Origin: Linepithema humile
Lineage: Eukaryota > Arthropoda > Insecta > Hymenoptera > Formicidae
NCBI RefSeq assembly: GCF_040581485.1
Contig: NC_090129.1
Coordinates: 18,471,264-18,535,263 of the forward strand
Reading direction: 5' to 3'
DNA length: 64,000 bases
Part shown: positions 1-14,600 of the stretch, in pieces
Layout of the letters: each line of letters starts with the position of its first letter
How positions within the stretch are numbered: the first letter of the stretch is position 1
Made by a program: the position numbers and the translations under genes
The notes under the pieces: generated by a model
The model's input: the letters and a program-made list of their open reading frames with translations, nothing else
Database searches by the model: none
What the model was told of the DNA's origin: nothing

Positions 1-3000
1 TCTTCCTAAAAATCAGTCATAATTCTGCAAACGCTCTTTTGGTGGCAACGACCTTATCGCGTACTAAATTTCTCGTCGCGTTGCGAACCGTGATGAGTGC
101 TCGTGTACATATGCATGAATGTGTGCAAACGCAGCGGGATGCAACGTACGTGCGGCACGTATGCAACCCGCCACGCCATAATTACGACGACGTAGTTCCG
201 TAATGGGATTTTCGATGGTTTCAGCGCGAATTCCGGCACGTCGCGACGAAGGAGTGCGATAGCAACGATACGACTCTTGCCATTGGTTACAAGAGCGATT
301 GCAAATGTGCGAGTCAATTAACACAATTAGATAGTCAATTAACGCAGCGTATTGCGCGATGCATGTCCATCTTTACATTCGTGAATTGTTATCTAGGTAA
401 ATAGAAGCGCATAAATTAGACAAAGGTAAATTGAAATTGCGTCATGTACAGAATATGCTCGTTATAACCATTTTGATTACAATGTTTGTCTATGGATTCC
501 TTCGTCACTTACGTTAGAAGTTAACATTCCTTTAACGATTATTGCTTGACGATAGTTGACATAATGTTATAATTTCCGGTGTTGAAAGAATTATGGAAGC
601 GTTTTTTTTTTCACTATTATTATCTCTGCAATTAAATTCGCTTTGCTGAACTTATCTTTCTCTTTTTACGAGTTATCAACAGGATGGCGGTTCTTGTACT
701 GAAATTAATCTCGTCTCTAATTAGCGTTAATATCGAAGTTTGGCGCGCGCGGAACGCGTGCAATCCGCGCAAGTGCAGCGCAAACTTCGATAAAACTTTT
801 CATTTATCGCGCGGTGCTGAAGTTATTGCAACTTTCTCAGGATATGAATAAAGAGTAATGTAGCATTGCCTTCATCATGAATACCGTTGCCTCCGTATGC
901 TCGCCCGGTGTGAAATACGATTTCATATTCGTAAAATGCGACCCCAGAACACTTTAGAATGTAAAATATTGTATATATTCATTCATTAAGAAAAACATTA
1001 AGCGTTCTAAAATTTATAGCTATAAAAATGTAAGAAAATTGTACACAACTTTGCATTTGGAAAAATAACAAATTTATTATTGATTAATAATATAACCATA
1101 AATTTAGCGTACATTTTGATTGAGTATTTATAAGACAAATGACAGTAATTAAGTAGCAAAGCTATTAAGCTTCTCAATTAAGTAAAATATCAGCGACTAT
1201 TTGGCATACTTTATTTCACCATTTACATATGTTTACATTTTTTATATATGAAATGGAAACAAATATTACGCATATAAATATTATATTGACGGCAGAAAAC
1301 TTGTTTTTACGTTGTAAATTTTTTTATAATAAAACATTCAACATGTACGAAAATCGGGAAGGAGAAAAAGAATTAATGTACGAATGTTCACGCTTTTATT
1401 ACCAATAGTAAATTATGCAATTTTACATAATGAATCATTCAGAAGATGCCAAATTATTTCTGGCTTTTTTTTTGCACGACATCATCAGTCAGTCGAAACG
1501 CAGCTGCATCAATGTGCTATTTCGCAAAACCCCGGTAACCGTGACCGAGATTGAGGGGCAGATTGCGCGAATTAATTGTCGACCATTCGAGCGTAATTAG
1601 CGCTAATTGCAAACTTTTCCTATGTGCGCGCGCGCGTGAGCGCATCCAACGCTCACAATCGCAGAACGCAGTAACAACTGCGAGTTTCCAGCGGAACTTC
1701 AAGCCCATCGACTTCGGCGTAACTTTCCGAGAGAATTGAAGAAAAAGAAAGTAAAAAGGAGCGAGTAAAAGTGGTTCTCTCGGCGTGGGTAGTGGGTAGA
1801 GGGAGAGGAGACAATCTCTGGATGCGATGGAGGGGGGAGGGGTGAAGAGAAGGCAGAGAGATAAAAGTAAATATAGTTTCCGTGGGCTTCTGCTTTGACG
1901 CGACTTGCAGTAATTATATACGCGTGGATATTTTTCATCATTGAAGACCTGCTAAAGAAGTAACTGGCAAAAATAAAACTTTAATAAATATTTACTATCA
2001 ACTGACCTTTTATTCTTTACACGGTGCAGTTTGTTAATCAACTTTTAGAACTTATCTTTAGTATCATTATGCCATTTTTATGCAAATATTACCAAGATTT
2101 TCAGAGTTTACTTCTTTAACATGTTGCTTTCGAATATTATAAATATTTTTATTACAATGAGGTAAATATCTTTCCACGTGTATATATTGAAATGTTGAAA
2201 TTGTGAAAAGGAGAATAAATCTGTAGAAAAAGTGTCTAAAAATAAATCTTTTTTTATTATTATACAATGAGATAAAAATATATTTCTATGCGCATATAAT
2301 TGAAATGTTGAAATAGTAAATGAGACAAAGCCAATCTAACAAAGAATACGCAAAATGTGCGACACGTTCATTTCGCATCGTTGAATATGCGCGCGAAAGT
2401 CTGAGACACCCTTTATATATTTGAGGGCATCTATAAATATATAATGCGCACTCTCCGTACGACGCAAGGCGCTAAAGCGGGAACCGGCGAGTCGCCTTAT
2501 GAATTTTAATGAGACCGTATCGTCACGTGATAGGTGTAAGGGTTGTCCCGAGTTGAGCTTCGTACTCGCTGTCAAACAACCCTTAACCAAGCTGCTAGTC
2601 GCTGGTCTCCATCGTCGAGACTACAACTTTACACATTGGAAGGATGGTCTGTAAGAGATGCTGCTACTTGCACGTTCGTGAACATTGATGATAGTCAAAT
2701 TTAAAAATCTCACGAAATCACTGACATTGAAATAAAAAAAACTTTCGCGCGCGCGAGTGGCATTATTTTAAACCATCCAATCCATTCGCTATCAGATATT
2801 TGAATAATAATTTCTAATCTAAGAATTATATCTTTGTGGCATTTTATAGCTTCTCACTTGAAGAGACATGTGAAGAAGTTAAAAAATTTGGAAAGACGAG
2901 AAAGGAGGAAAGTGGACGTGAGCAAAAAAAGTTGTTCGACTTTTCGGATCTTGCGTCGTTAATCATTTGAGCGTGGTTCGATAGACTGTTTGATACATTA

Positions 3001-3731
3001 TTCAGTAGCTTTTCGATGCCGACTATGCATAGCTTTTGTCGACGTTCAAGCGGCCGCATTCGTCGGAAAAGCCGTCAGGCTTGTGCAAAACTAGAGTGAA
3101 TTCGCTCGAGCTCGGGCGGCCGCAGAGTGAGTCTCTGTTGCGGGCATATCGGCCACATATGGGACCCTCGATGTAATTCATTCGCGATAACCCGGCTATT
3201 TTATCGCGGACAATCAAACTTTTGAGAAGCTCGTTTAACGCCCATTAAAACAATTGCCTTTATAAACATAAGTTGTTTTTATATATATGTATGCAAAAAC
3301 ATATCTCTGAACACAAGTATGCATGTAAAAATAAATTCTTACAGGAATAGAAATGCTTTCGAAATAAATAACATTAATGTTAATCAATTTTTTTGCCAAG
3401 AACCGATAGTTAACGAATAATCAGTCAGTTTACAATACATATTTTTCTGCGAATTAATTTTGCATTCTTGCGTAATAAATAAATCGCAGAAATCGTAACA
3501 TCTGGACTGGATATAGCGATGTTAACAGAATTTTAACTCGTACCGAATATTAAGCACGCGTTAATATATTTCAGGATTCTACGTGCTTATTGAATTTAAG
3601 CCATACATTTCGCACATTTTCCTTCGCGATACTTTACAACGTTTCCTGTACTAACATTTCGAGAAATCTTTTAGAGATTTTGATATCTCACGAGAACGGG
3701 AAGAATATAATTACGTAAATTGTAAACGTGC

Positions 3732-3753
3732 CTCTCTCTCTCTCTCTCTCTCT
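3732..3753. repeat. CT dinucleotide repeat
   Basis: Eleven CT units in a row, flanked by non-repetitive AT-rich DNA. Confidence 0.95.
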
Positions 3754-6700
3754 TGAAATCAAATCGATTTTACATTAGTCAAAGATATTGCTCTTGAAAC
3801 TTGAGTAAAAATATTTGTTTAACCTTTCAATATTTTATTGAATATTGAAACACTTATTTCATGGCAAATCATGAATAGAACATTGTGAAATATTTTCTCA
3901 CTGCAACGCTTTTTCAGTCGGACATTTACGTCTTTAATAATTTGTTAATGTTCCATTTGTTTTGTTCCATTTTGAAATCTCCTGTCTATTCTGAATCGCA
4001 TTATAATGGCTCAGGGATTATAGTTTATCTTTGAAACAAGGCAAAACCACCGGTCGACTGTAGAACACGAGGAAACGACGTCTCAAGCGTCTGTCGTCGA
4101 CACTTTTAGTCGCGGAAACTCCTACGAGCCATCGCGATTTCCTCTGCAGAAGCGGCTGACTAATTCGCGTCTGTACCACTTCGTCTCGCTATCGATCCTC
4201 GCGCCAATCTCGGTCTCGTTCAACTCGGCCGGAACTTACGAGAATTCGACGTAGTAGTTATTTGAATGCCATCTATCATTTAAGAAATAATTAGTGTCGT
4301 TATTTATAATCAATTAAGATAAAATACTGAAAACTTATTACATGTGATTTTATGTTATTACATTAAATTCATGTGATTTTAGCAACACATGATATAACAA
4401 GATACTGCAATTAAATAATATTACAATAATGTTGTAGCTATGATTCATTTATATTAATGTTATTTCATTATTGTAAAACTATTAATTAGCTAATGTTCGA
4501 AAGATTCGATAGTGATACGTTTTACACGAATTTTCGGGTTTTGTCTTAGAGTATATAATTTTTTGCAATTTTTTTTTATATATTAACTTTGAAAATCAAT
4601 GTTGTATTTTTTTATCTTTTTATGAAATTTTGAAATTGAAGGAAAGTTTGAAAAGAGCCCCTCTTATTAATACATTGAAGAGAGAATGAATTGTTTTAGG
4701 AAGTAAACTTTCTATCGAAACAATTTCCTCAATCGGAACAATTTCCTCGATCGATGAAACGGAAACAAATATGCCACTTACTGATCGAACTACAAGACGC
4801 AGAACCGACGAATTTTCAGATCGAAGATTTCGGCATATGATAATCACGAATCTCTTATTTACTATTTTTTTTTTTATTTCAACCGGTTATATATGTGTGC
4901 ATGTATTTACATTGCCGTGGTACGATTTATTTACGCCGATGGCGTATACGTACGGGTCACTGGGTCGCGAAATTTGCTGAAACTTTGCGCGGTGCTGCGC
5001 GAAATTCGCAGCTGCTACTTGAATTCAGTAGTAGCAAAGCGATCAAGTGTAACGAAGATGGAATAACAATGATTGTTAGCGAGCGCCAAGTAAGATAATT
5101 TGTTGCAAAATAAAGAAGTAAATATTTTGTTGTTATATAAATGAAGCTGAATTCAAGAATATATGTCAAAATTTTCCTACAACTACAGAGTCGATTAAAA
5201 ATCAACAGGGTCACGAGGTTGCACTGATTTCTTTGTAGCAATCGCGAAGTTTGCACCGTCTATATGATAAAGTTCGCTCGAAAAAGTCCTGCGGCTTGTC
5301 ACTTCCGATTTAATTTATGTATGAGATTACCGTAAACTTGGCTACATCTTGAGGGACATTGTATATGAAAGAAGAGGTCACGGAGATTTCTTTACGTGTG
5401 ACTTTGTGATCATAGTATCTATATTAAACATTTGTGAATTTCGACTTTGACTTTTAACCTTTCACAAGAATCTATTTGAAGATTGAAATAAAAAATATAT
5501 TTCTCATATTGCGAAAGTATATAAGTTATTACATACACGATTAATTTTAATCTATTCATGATGTAATTTTTAACATTCAATAATTTATGATAATAAATTT
5601 GAATTACTTTAAAATAACCAAATTTAAAATGTAAAATTTATCGACAGGACTAGAGAACCAATCAAGTAATTGTAAAGCAACATGTTACTTATTTCTGCTT
5701 TGAAATTAATTGCATACGTGAATAGTTTTTATAAGGATAAATAATAAAATACTTTAACACTATGATACAATAATAAAATTTCTCGCAGCATTATATTCAA
5801 AAAGAAAGAAGGGGAGGTCAAACAAAATCACGTGATGTGGAATGAAACGTGACTTGCGTTCTCGTTCTTATGTGGACCTTTGCACCCTTTGATGCATCTT
5901 CCTTCCTCGCTCTCGCCATCTCTTCAGTTCTAGCTTTACCATCCGCTCGCTTTTGCTTCCTTTGACCTCTAATTCGACGAGCAAGATTCATCGTAGCGTA
6001 TGTACCATTAACCCAAATAATTTTGAGCTTGAGTCTCCACGTCGAATTTCCCTTTACCTACCCTTTACTCTCCCCAAGCGCTCGTGTCCCACATTTTTTT
6101 TTTTATTCTTTTCGATAAAAGTGACCAAAGTACGGCATTGACTCAACAAGAAAAATTTAGGCTAAGTGCCTAAGATTGCAGATTAAACATCACGAAATGC
6201 ATGCTAAAGGACATTTTTACGAGAGCTAGCAAATAAATTAATTATAAAATTGTTATCAACATTATTATTTTTATTTAGCAATCAATATTTAGCTGTGCTC
6301 TATTATTAACACACGTTTCTAATTATCGTTATTGTAGTGAGTTTTAATTTATCCTAATTATCTTGCTCAAGTTGTATTTAAAACAGCACACGAATAGCTT
6401 ACAGATACTAAAGGTATCTTTGAAGAAACACCAAATAATAAATACTTTAGAATTTTGTAATTGAACTTAATATCTCTTTCTTTTTCATTTTTTTTGTATA
6501 TTACAAAATAATTGAAAATTATTCATTATTAACGAAGAAATTTTAATCAGTTGGTGCATTATTAGGTACATCGAGCGGCGAAATATCGGTGTGCAGGGAA
6601 AGTCCGTTAAGTGTTCCGGTGTAAGTTTGACAATCGATTGGTCAGAAACTCGCGTAAAGTTTTTACGTTAGCTTTGGAAAAGGAAAAAGAGGGAGGAAAG

Positions 6701-8139
6701 AGTTGAGTTTTCGATTCTTGATCTCAGTTCTCGTGCTAGATGTGGCTCAGAGTGTAACCACGATTGGGTTCACGAAGCTAACAAAAGTTCTATGACAGAG
6801 AAAAGGAACTACGATTTACAGCTATGATGAACGAAGTTTTTCAATGTTATCTGTAATCTGTAACGTGTATGTGTACGTGAATTGAACCTAAAATAAGAAG
6901 AAAAAATCGAAACCGAAATAAAAACAAAAATATATCGATGAGGGAAAATTACTCGGAAGACTAATAATAATAGTGTATCAATTTTTTAATCCAATTTTAG
7001 TTTTTACATTTCATATAATTAAATCAATTATATTTCATAAATTAGGCGAGTTTCTTTTACGAATAAACTAGAAAATGTAATCGTTGTTCTATCTATAAAA
7101 GTGTTGCGTCAAAGTTAAAAATATATTATTGAACAATATTATATGTATTTATAATACTCTGTCTAACAAATAAAAATCATAAACATTTTTATTTGTAAAA
7201 AATTTTTCTATTAAGATTTATATCTTTTATAGCAATTTATTCAATTGAATATTTTGTGTACTATTTATTATTACTATATAGAACAATATAAAACTTATAT
7301 TTATTAATAAATATTTAATGTTTTTTTTTTTTTTTAAATTTTCAATAATATAGAGCTTGCAATATTGAGTTCTGTTCTGGGAATGTTCAAAATATCGCTT
7401 TCCAATTCTAATCTAAAAGGCAATAGCGCTGATTCATAGATTCCAATCCGCACAAATTTTCTAGAAATATATATTTATAATGACTAAAATAAAATATTCA
7501 TTCAAATTTTAAAATAATAAAATCGATGTCACAGGTAGCTTCACAGGAACAAATATTAAATTACACATGCGTATGATTTATTGCTATTATGTATTCATAC
7601 TTTTGTGTTATTTAATACCTGAGGTCAAATAATTCTAAACCCAATATTTTATTGTAATTTTAATAACAGCATCGAGTTTCCGTTAACTCAATCAGAAATT
7701 GTGAAGCTCATTTTAATCTCGTGAATTATCATAAAAATTTAATTATTTACAATTTCACTATTGAGCTATTAAAAATTGGCGGATTTATAAAAAAACATAC
7801 CATTATTTCCATGTTGTATTAGTATACACGGATAACAATCACTAATTATGCGCATATTGAAATTCCGATATGTATCCCGTCGATAATGTCTTGCAATTAC
7901 CGCGGATTATTGGAACACAGACGTGCGCAAAAATATTGCGAAATATTGAAGGCAGCTCGGTGAATATCGGAGTTTGCGTATTTTAATATTTATTAACGGC
8001 TATTGGGGCGCAGATGTAGGTCAATGTACTTGGCAAAACGCCGATATTTGATGGCTAGTCATTAATCCTCCGCGCGAGAGATTTACATGGCCAAAGGCGA
8101 AGCGGGAATACATCGCGATTAATTAATAATGTTTAGCAG

Positions 8140-8170
8140 GGGTCACAATTACAATGCGCCACAGTGACCC
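8140..8170. promoter_or_regulatory. Candidate nuclear-receptor half-site pair
   Basis: GGGTCAC (8140-8146) and its exact inverse GTGACCC (8164-8170), 17 bases apart, with another AGGTCA near 8017. RGGTCA is the nuclear receptor half-site. The patch 7850-8180 is more GC-rich than its flanks and ends about 310 bases before exon 1. Function is inference. Confidence 0.25.
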
Positions 8171-8490
8171 TTTAATGGGATTTCGAATTATGCATTTGAA
8201 CGTGTAATACGAAATTTTTATTTGCAAAGATAACCTTCTTTAAATGCATTTTACTCACTTTTCATTATTAAGTTATAATCTCTAATATTATTATATATAT
8301 ATATATTATATACTTTGTCAAACAAATCTGTATTGAATATTTATACATATTTATATCAAACGCATTATCACATAAATATATTTGTGTGATAAATATTTTA
8401 AACATTTTTATTGAATTTTACATTCTAAAATTTGCAGCATACGCAAAATGTTATAATATTTAATTACATATTATGTCATTATCGTTTCAG

Positions 8491-8618
8491 AGATGCGTGC
8501 CATGAGTCCTGGACTCAACTGCGATTATCACCGATGTTCGGCTGCATATGTCCGATTAATCTTCATGGCAAGAAATGCGACAAAATCTTCTCGATGGTGA
8601 ATCGCAATCCCTGCGTTG
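8491..8618 (+). CDS. Gfrl: Gfrl exon 1 of window: C-terminal half of first GDNF-receptor domain
   Basis: Encodes residues 1-43 of the visible protein. It reads DACHESW...GCICP...CDKIFSMVNRNPCV, with cysteines spaced as in the second half of a GDNF/GAS1 domain. The acceptor is cgtttcag before 8491, and the donor is G|gtaagt after 8618 (phase 1 out). Entry phase is 2, so two bases of the first codon come from a missing upstream exon. An acceptor two bases later (agag|atg) is also possible and would change the entry phase to 1. The exon ends at NPCV exactly as exon 7 does at the end of domain 3, which supports the assignment. The first half of this domain is not visible upstream. Confidence 0.85.
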
Positions 8619-11600
8619 GTAAGTTCAACTATAATATACGATTTGTAAAGTTGTCTCTCTTTCTCTCTCTATCCATGTGTTCATAATTATTTCCATCGTA
8701 CACGTAATTGCGCGTGTGTGTGTGTGTGGTGTATTAAATTTATGTCACCATCCAAAGCAAACATTACAATTTAATTGTAAAATCAAAAATCAGGATTTAA
8801 TTTGTTCTATTGCAGAGGACTAAAGTAAATTGTTAATCGTACAAAAGTTATGCCATTGTAAATGCAAATTTATTGCTAATTGTAAGTGCAGTTACCGGAT
8901 TAAATACCTTCTCCAATTTAATGTCGGATAAATAATCCGGCGTTTATTGATCGAATTGTATTGATGTGCATAAACGCACGTTACGTGACATGCAATTACG
9001 TGTACGGGATTTTGTTTAATAAGTTTTATCGTGAATTGGGATTCGAGCAAACTGTTGTGACATGAATGAACGAGTATAATTATTATTAGCACCTTGTAAA
9101 AGGCGATTGTCGGTGTTGTGAAGTAATTTTGGATATATTTATATAAGAAATTTATTCTATCATATATATCTACGTTGAGTTTACGGGGTTAACTTTTGCG
9201 TGTCTGTCTGTGTGTATCTTGTACAGAATTCTTATTTGGTTTCTTTCTGTCGATGTATGCATTGGAGCGTCTGCGTCGATCCTAGACAGCTATAAATTGC
9301 AATGATGAAGACCTGGATTTTAATTGGCAAAAATTGATTGCATTTTTGAAAGAAAAATTCAATTTTTTGCGCATTATATTTCAGAAATTTATTTTATTTA
9401 CATATATTTATTATCTTACATCTCAAAAATAAAATATAATAAATAATAAGTTTGAATTTCTGAAAGTTTTATATTTTACCACAATTAAAACAATTATTTT
9501 ATTTTATTTAATTAAATAATTTAAAGTAAGAATAATTTTTTATATTTTCTGATAGGAATCCTAAAACACATATAGTGTATATTATTAAAGCATTAAATTA
9601 TTAAATTATATGTCATAAAATTATTAAATTATTAAAATATTTGATGAAAATATAAAATTTTTGATCCGTTAATTACCAAAATTAACAGATTAATTTTAAC
9701 GTTTACTAACAACTATTACGATGGTCGTAACATGGATATAACATGGTTTATGAGCATAATCGACAGTACTCTCGCAACAATGTGCGAAGTTTGTTATCAA
9801 CAAAGTGCATAAACGAGAAGGTTCATCGTAGCATCACTCTCACGTTTAGAGCGGACTTCCGGGTGAGAGTTGCCGCGTACTAAACTGAAGCCACTTCCTG
9901 TTATCGTCTCATTTTTTTTTTTTGGGTGTCAAAGTTGCGAGCAACGTAGAATGCTGCTCGGCACAGCAATTACTTTTAAGTGATGCTGCGGTGTTTAAGG
10001 CTCGTCAGAGAATATTACTTACCAACGGATAAGCTTTTTTTATAACTAAAACTAACTAAAAAGAGAATTAAAAGCATTAAAATAAAGATAACTTTAATTT
10101 TAATATAGACAATAATTGATATATTCAGACATATATTTTCATACAACTGCTTAGAGATAATAATTTTTTATATAAAAAGAAGTGTTTAAATTAATTACAA
10201 GACTCGCAGTAAAAACATTATTTAAATATTTTAATATTAAAACGGAAATATTTTATTATAATTTTTAGAATTGCTTTATTCTTTTTTTATAATATTTGAA
10301 ACCATATCTTATTATTTCCATAGAAATGATAATAGAAAGTTTAGCGCACTTTATGATACTTTATATATTTTTATAACACGATAAAGAAACATATAACTTT
10401 GTAACACATCAATTGAAAATCGATATTTTTATCTTTTCTAAAAATTAATAATTTTAAAATTTATCGCACTTTTACGCTAATTTTTGTTTTATTTTTATTA
10501 CTGATATTGACTGTACGTCCAGGATCGATGTACGCTTCCGCTCATGCCACGCAATCATAATTTAAGGCAACATTAAGACTCAAGTGTGCGGTTGTCCGCA
10601 CACGAGACGTAAGTATATATTTACACGCATCACACGCATGTGTGACAAATGTGTCTCTTGCGATGCGTTTGACGAATGAATCGCGCCAATGATGCATATG
10701 CGAGCGATGAATGCGGCATACATACTCTATGACAGCATTAACAATTATGGAATGCGTGACTGGCCGAGAGCAGTTTTTAGCACGGAACCGTAAGCAAACA
10801 ATTAATTATGACGGAAACAATGTTATAACGTAATTAGCCTCAATGCTGCAAACACAACGTACAAAGAATTTAGCTTTAGCTCTCGGCGAAACAATTTTAT
10901 TTCGCGAAACGAAGAAATTCTGCGTACCTTCGCTACATTTTTTAATTAATTTTTATATGTTATCTCAATTATTGAGCCAACAACTACAAACTAATACAAT
11001 TCAGCGACAACTCATAAGCAGGATTAAATGGCAAATTATTCTTCAGAAACCTGTTATCCAATAAGCTTGATGCAATTAGTTCTTTATAAGAAAAAATTTT
11101 CGAAATAAGACGTTAAAACTTTTGTGCATCGATAGGTAAAATTCTAAACTTAAATTGGAATTGGACAATTATCTCGTATAAAGTTTAATCGTTCACTGTC
11201 GAAGATTCCATCGTTCGCTCACATTGCTCTAATGTAAGTGCAATTTTATGCTTCTCTCTTCCAGAATATATAAAAATATTTAAGTAGCAAAATTGAAATC
11301 TCAATCATGGATTCAGAACAATATTCTTTGAATTTTATATTTTAAATATTTTCATTTCTCCGCACACATTTTTTCTAAAGCTTTTATTTTCAAAATTGGA
11401 ATAAATATTTACGGATAGAAAAGATCTTAAATCTCGCGAATAAATTTCTTTTTACGTGCCTTTGAAAGCGACGCGATTCTTACGACATCGCGGCCTCATG
11501 CTAGCTTAAAAATAAACGAGACGTTTGAGCCTGTAATACGAAACGATCCGCCCGGTATGTAGATCGGGATCTTGAATTGAGATTGGAAGCGCGACTTTAA

Positions 11601-14600
11601 ATGGGCCGGCCCTTCGCCATCCTCCGTTCTTCTTTCCCCAAGATATCGAACAACCAGACGGTGGATGTATGAATAGCAATGAGGGAGGAAGGAAGGCGAG
11701 AAACGAGGAAGAGTGCCGCTGTCGAACACGAAATTTATTTAAACGTTTGAACTACTCCGCAATCGAATTAAATTACTCCTTGTTGTTGCATACGATCGAA
11801 TCTTCGGCATGAAGAACCATTCTCGATTTTTCCTTCCATTTTGACGCACAATTGTGTCTACCTATCGTTTGATTATATTTTTTTATTTTATTTTTTTTTT
11901 TTAATCACAATTGATTGAGAAGGATATATTTGGTTGATTGATATAGACAGTCCTTTCGCGATTATCACGGTTTAATAGCCGTCAATTGTCTGAATAATAG
12001 ATGACAATTCATGATAACATTTAATTGCTATTTAATCGTGTGCTATTGATAATCATCGGTAAACGAGGGACGATTGTCATTAAAATTAAAAGCAGAAATT
12101 GATTTAAATATCTTTTTACAGATCAAATTTATTATAATTATGTCAAATTTTTTATACAGTAACATGAAACTTTAGACTAATCGTGATAATTTGAGATATC
12201 TGTTTCTGCATAATTCAATTCTAACATATCAAATTAATTTTTATTTCCAGCACGCTTTTCCTCTCTATTAATTGACATAAATTTTACATTTGCTTCGTTA
12301 TTTCTGAAACGTACAAAGACATTATTTAATTATCTTATGTCTTAAGATTATTTATTATTTCTGTGACAATATTTTTCATTTCTTAATTACAACAGAATTT
12401 AATAACTTCTTCACGTCTCATATAATTGAGTATAATATTATTGTGGGAAATATTTCCGTATTTTATTTGTGGCATTATAATCTTGATTATTCTTATACAT
12501 CAAGCTGCCTTCTCAATGAAGTAAAGATCTCTATAACTCAGACAATCGTCGCTCGATTGCTAATTCTGAGCACATAATATTCCGAAGTACAATACCTCGA
12601 GTAATGTGAGGTGCTTTGAATATCCACTTGAATTTCGTTATTTATTTGAGAAATACTTCCGTGTGCCATGGCGCAAAAAGTAAACTAAGTTCCTTTTATA
12701 ACTGATACATCTCTTTTTCAAGTGCCACCAAAGCTTTCAACTATCTCGGTCGACGTAAAATTACTCACACCTCACGTTATTCATTCGGAGTTAGTAAAAA
12801 AAAGGCAGGGCGAAGAGCAGCAGAGCACGAGATACTCGGAAGCGAGTGTCTCGAGACGTTCGATCAGTGCTCGAAAGGGCTGGACGAGGAGGATCCTCCT
12901 CCTCACCAGTCCGGTCCACGAGAGGAAGATGTCCGTCCCAAATGGAGGGAAGCCCGAAGAAGCGCGAGGATCGATCCTCCAAGTCCCGGAACGCACGAGA
13001 GAAACCGTCTGCACGAGAAAACGCACCCCCGGCACTCCCTACGAGTACGCACTCCACCCCGAAGGATCCGCATTTCGAGACCAATATCCTCGTCACCGCC
13101 CTTGGAGGCTATTTCTCGTGTCTTTCATCCGTCTGCGTACATATATATATATATATATATATATGTCTATTTCCGCCGCGTCTCTATGCCATGAATATTT
13201 CGACGCACAGTATGATAGCTCGCGCGCCCCATCGACAAACGCCCGCGAGATAAATCGACGAGATGGAGAACGTTATCGGGACGAAGCGGCATCATGGGAA
13301 TACGATTGTACGACTCTTAGCTTTGTCGAATTGTCTTAATATTAATGGCTGTAGCACGGCGAAACGCGACGGTGAATGTTTGTACATATCGCAATCAATT
13401 CACTTTCACAGTCCATGAATAATTACAGCGAAAGGAGTTCTTGGTATTTGATCATACATCATGTTTTTTTTTGTTTTTTTTATTTCTTTTATATCGTTCT
13501 AAATCGGAGCCCTTCCAATTTTTACCATTTTGATCGTCGAACTCAGACTCGTACTGCGGAATTTATGACTAAACAACTGACAGAACTCGATCGCTCGCAT
13601 CGACACCGCAATTTTCCTTTGTCGTCGTAAATCCGTGACGAAATCGACGTCGCGATCGGTCGAGATTGCCCGCGTCGTGAAATATGAAACGCGCTTGACG
13701 GATGAAGTGCGAGTCCAAGGTGGCGGCGATGAGCCTCGAACGATCCTGCGGGGCGGAGTGCGCCAGGAATTGTGCACCGCATGTCGTACTTCTGCATGAA
13801 AATCCACATCGGTGAGAATCGACAAATCGGCACCCGCATGTCTGTAACTTACGGCTTGTTTTCTATCTGAAGTGTGTAGCTTGTTAGTGTGTGTAGCGCC
13901 TATTACGACTCTGTCTACTCTCTGTACTCGACTCACTATACTCTCCCCTTCGTTCCTCAGTATCGCCGAATGATTTATCGGAAGACACCGAATCGTTATC
14001 GGAGCTATTTCGGCGAATTTGTCACTTAGACAAATCAAGTAATACCGAATAGAGAGTAAACTCGTCTAGTTTTAACTTGTATTATGGTAAAAATATCCCA
14101 TGACAAGTCAAATATCTGGTAACACTCTGCGACGAACAAAAATATACTTTAAGAATAAAAAATAAATAGTTGGACGAGAATATTTAATTCCGATAATACA
14201 TTAATTTTTACGATTAATTAAATTCAACAAACAGCAGTAGAAACTTTTGCATGAGATACTTGCATATGATATTTTTATATTTCTCTTGCTTTAACTGCAT
14301 AACAAATTTATGAAATTTGCAATAAAAAAGACTCCTGGTTGCAAAATATAGGACGTAACGTTTGAGAGAAAAATACAATTGGGAAAGAAGATGGCACGCG
14401 TGGCGCGAGTAATTTATTCAGGTTTCCACTTCGTTTGCGAACGATCGACGCGGAACGGGTTTGACCCTCTTGGTCGGCGTCCCACGACCTTACGATGATC
14501 CCTGGGGAATCCCAAAATCTCTTAAGAACAAAATCACGCTCGGTGAGCACGGCATCGCTCTGGGATAATTTCTCGCGTGCAGTAACGCTCAATGCGAGGA

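Larger units (their letters stand above)
1..8490. other. Non-coding, upstream intron or 5' flank of Gfrl
   Basis: No exon-like segment with cysteine spacing, splice sites and phase suitable for joining to exon 1 was seen. Open frames here are short, overlap on both strands and lack recognisable motifs. The region holds AT-rich sequence, a CT repeat (3732-3753), a long T run near 7321, and moderately GC-rich patches (around 2450-3200, 4030-4250 and 7850-8180). Confidence 0.6.

Noticed and set aside
1..8490. Search for the missing N-terminal half of domain 1 and signal peptide exon
   Set aside because: No segment had the expected cysteine spacing plus a donor of matching phase; probably outside the window.
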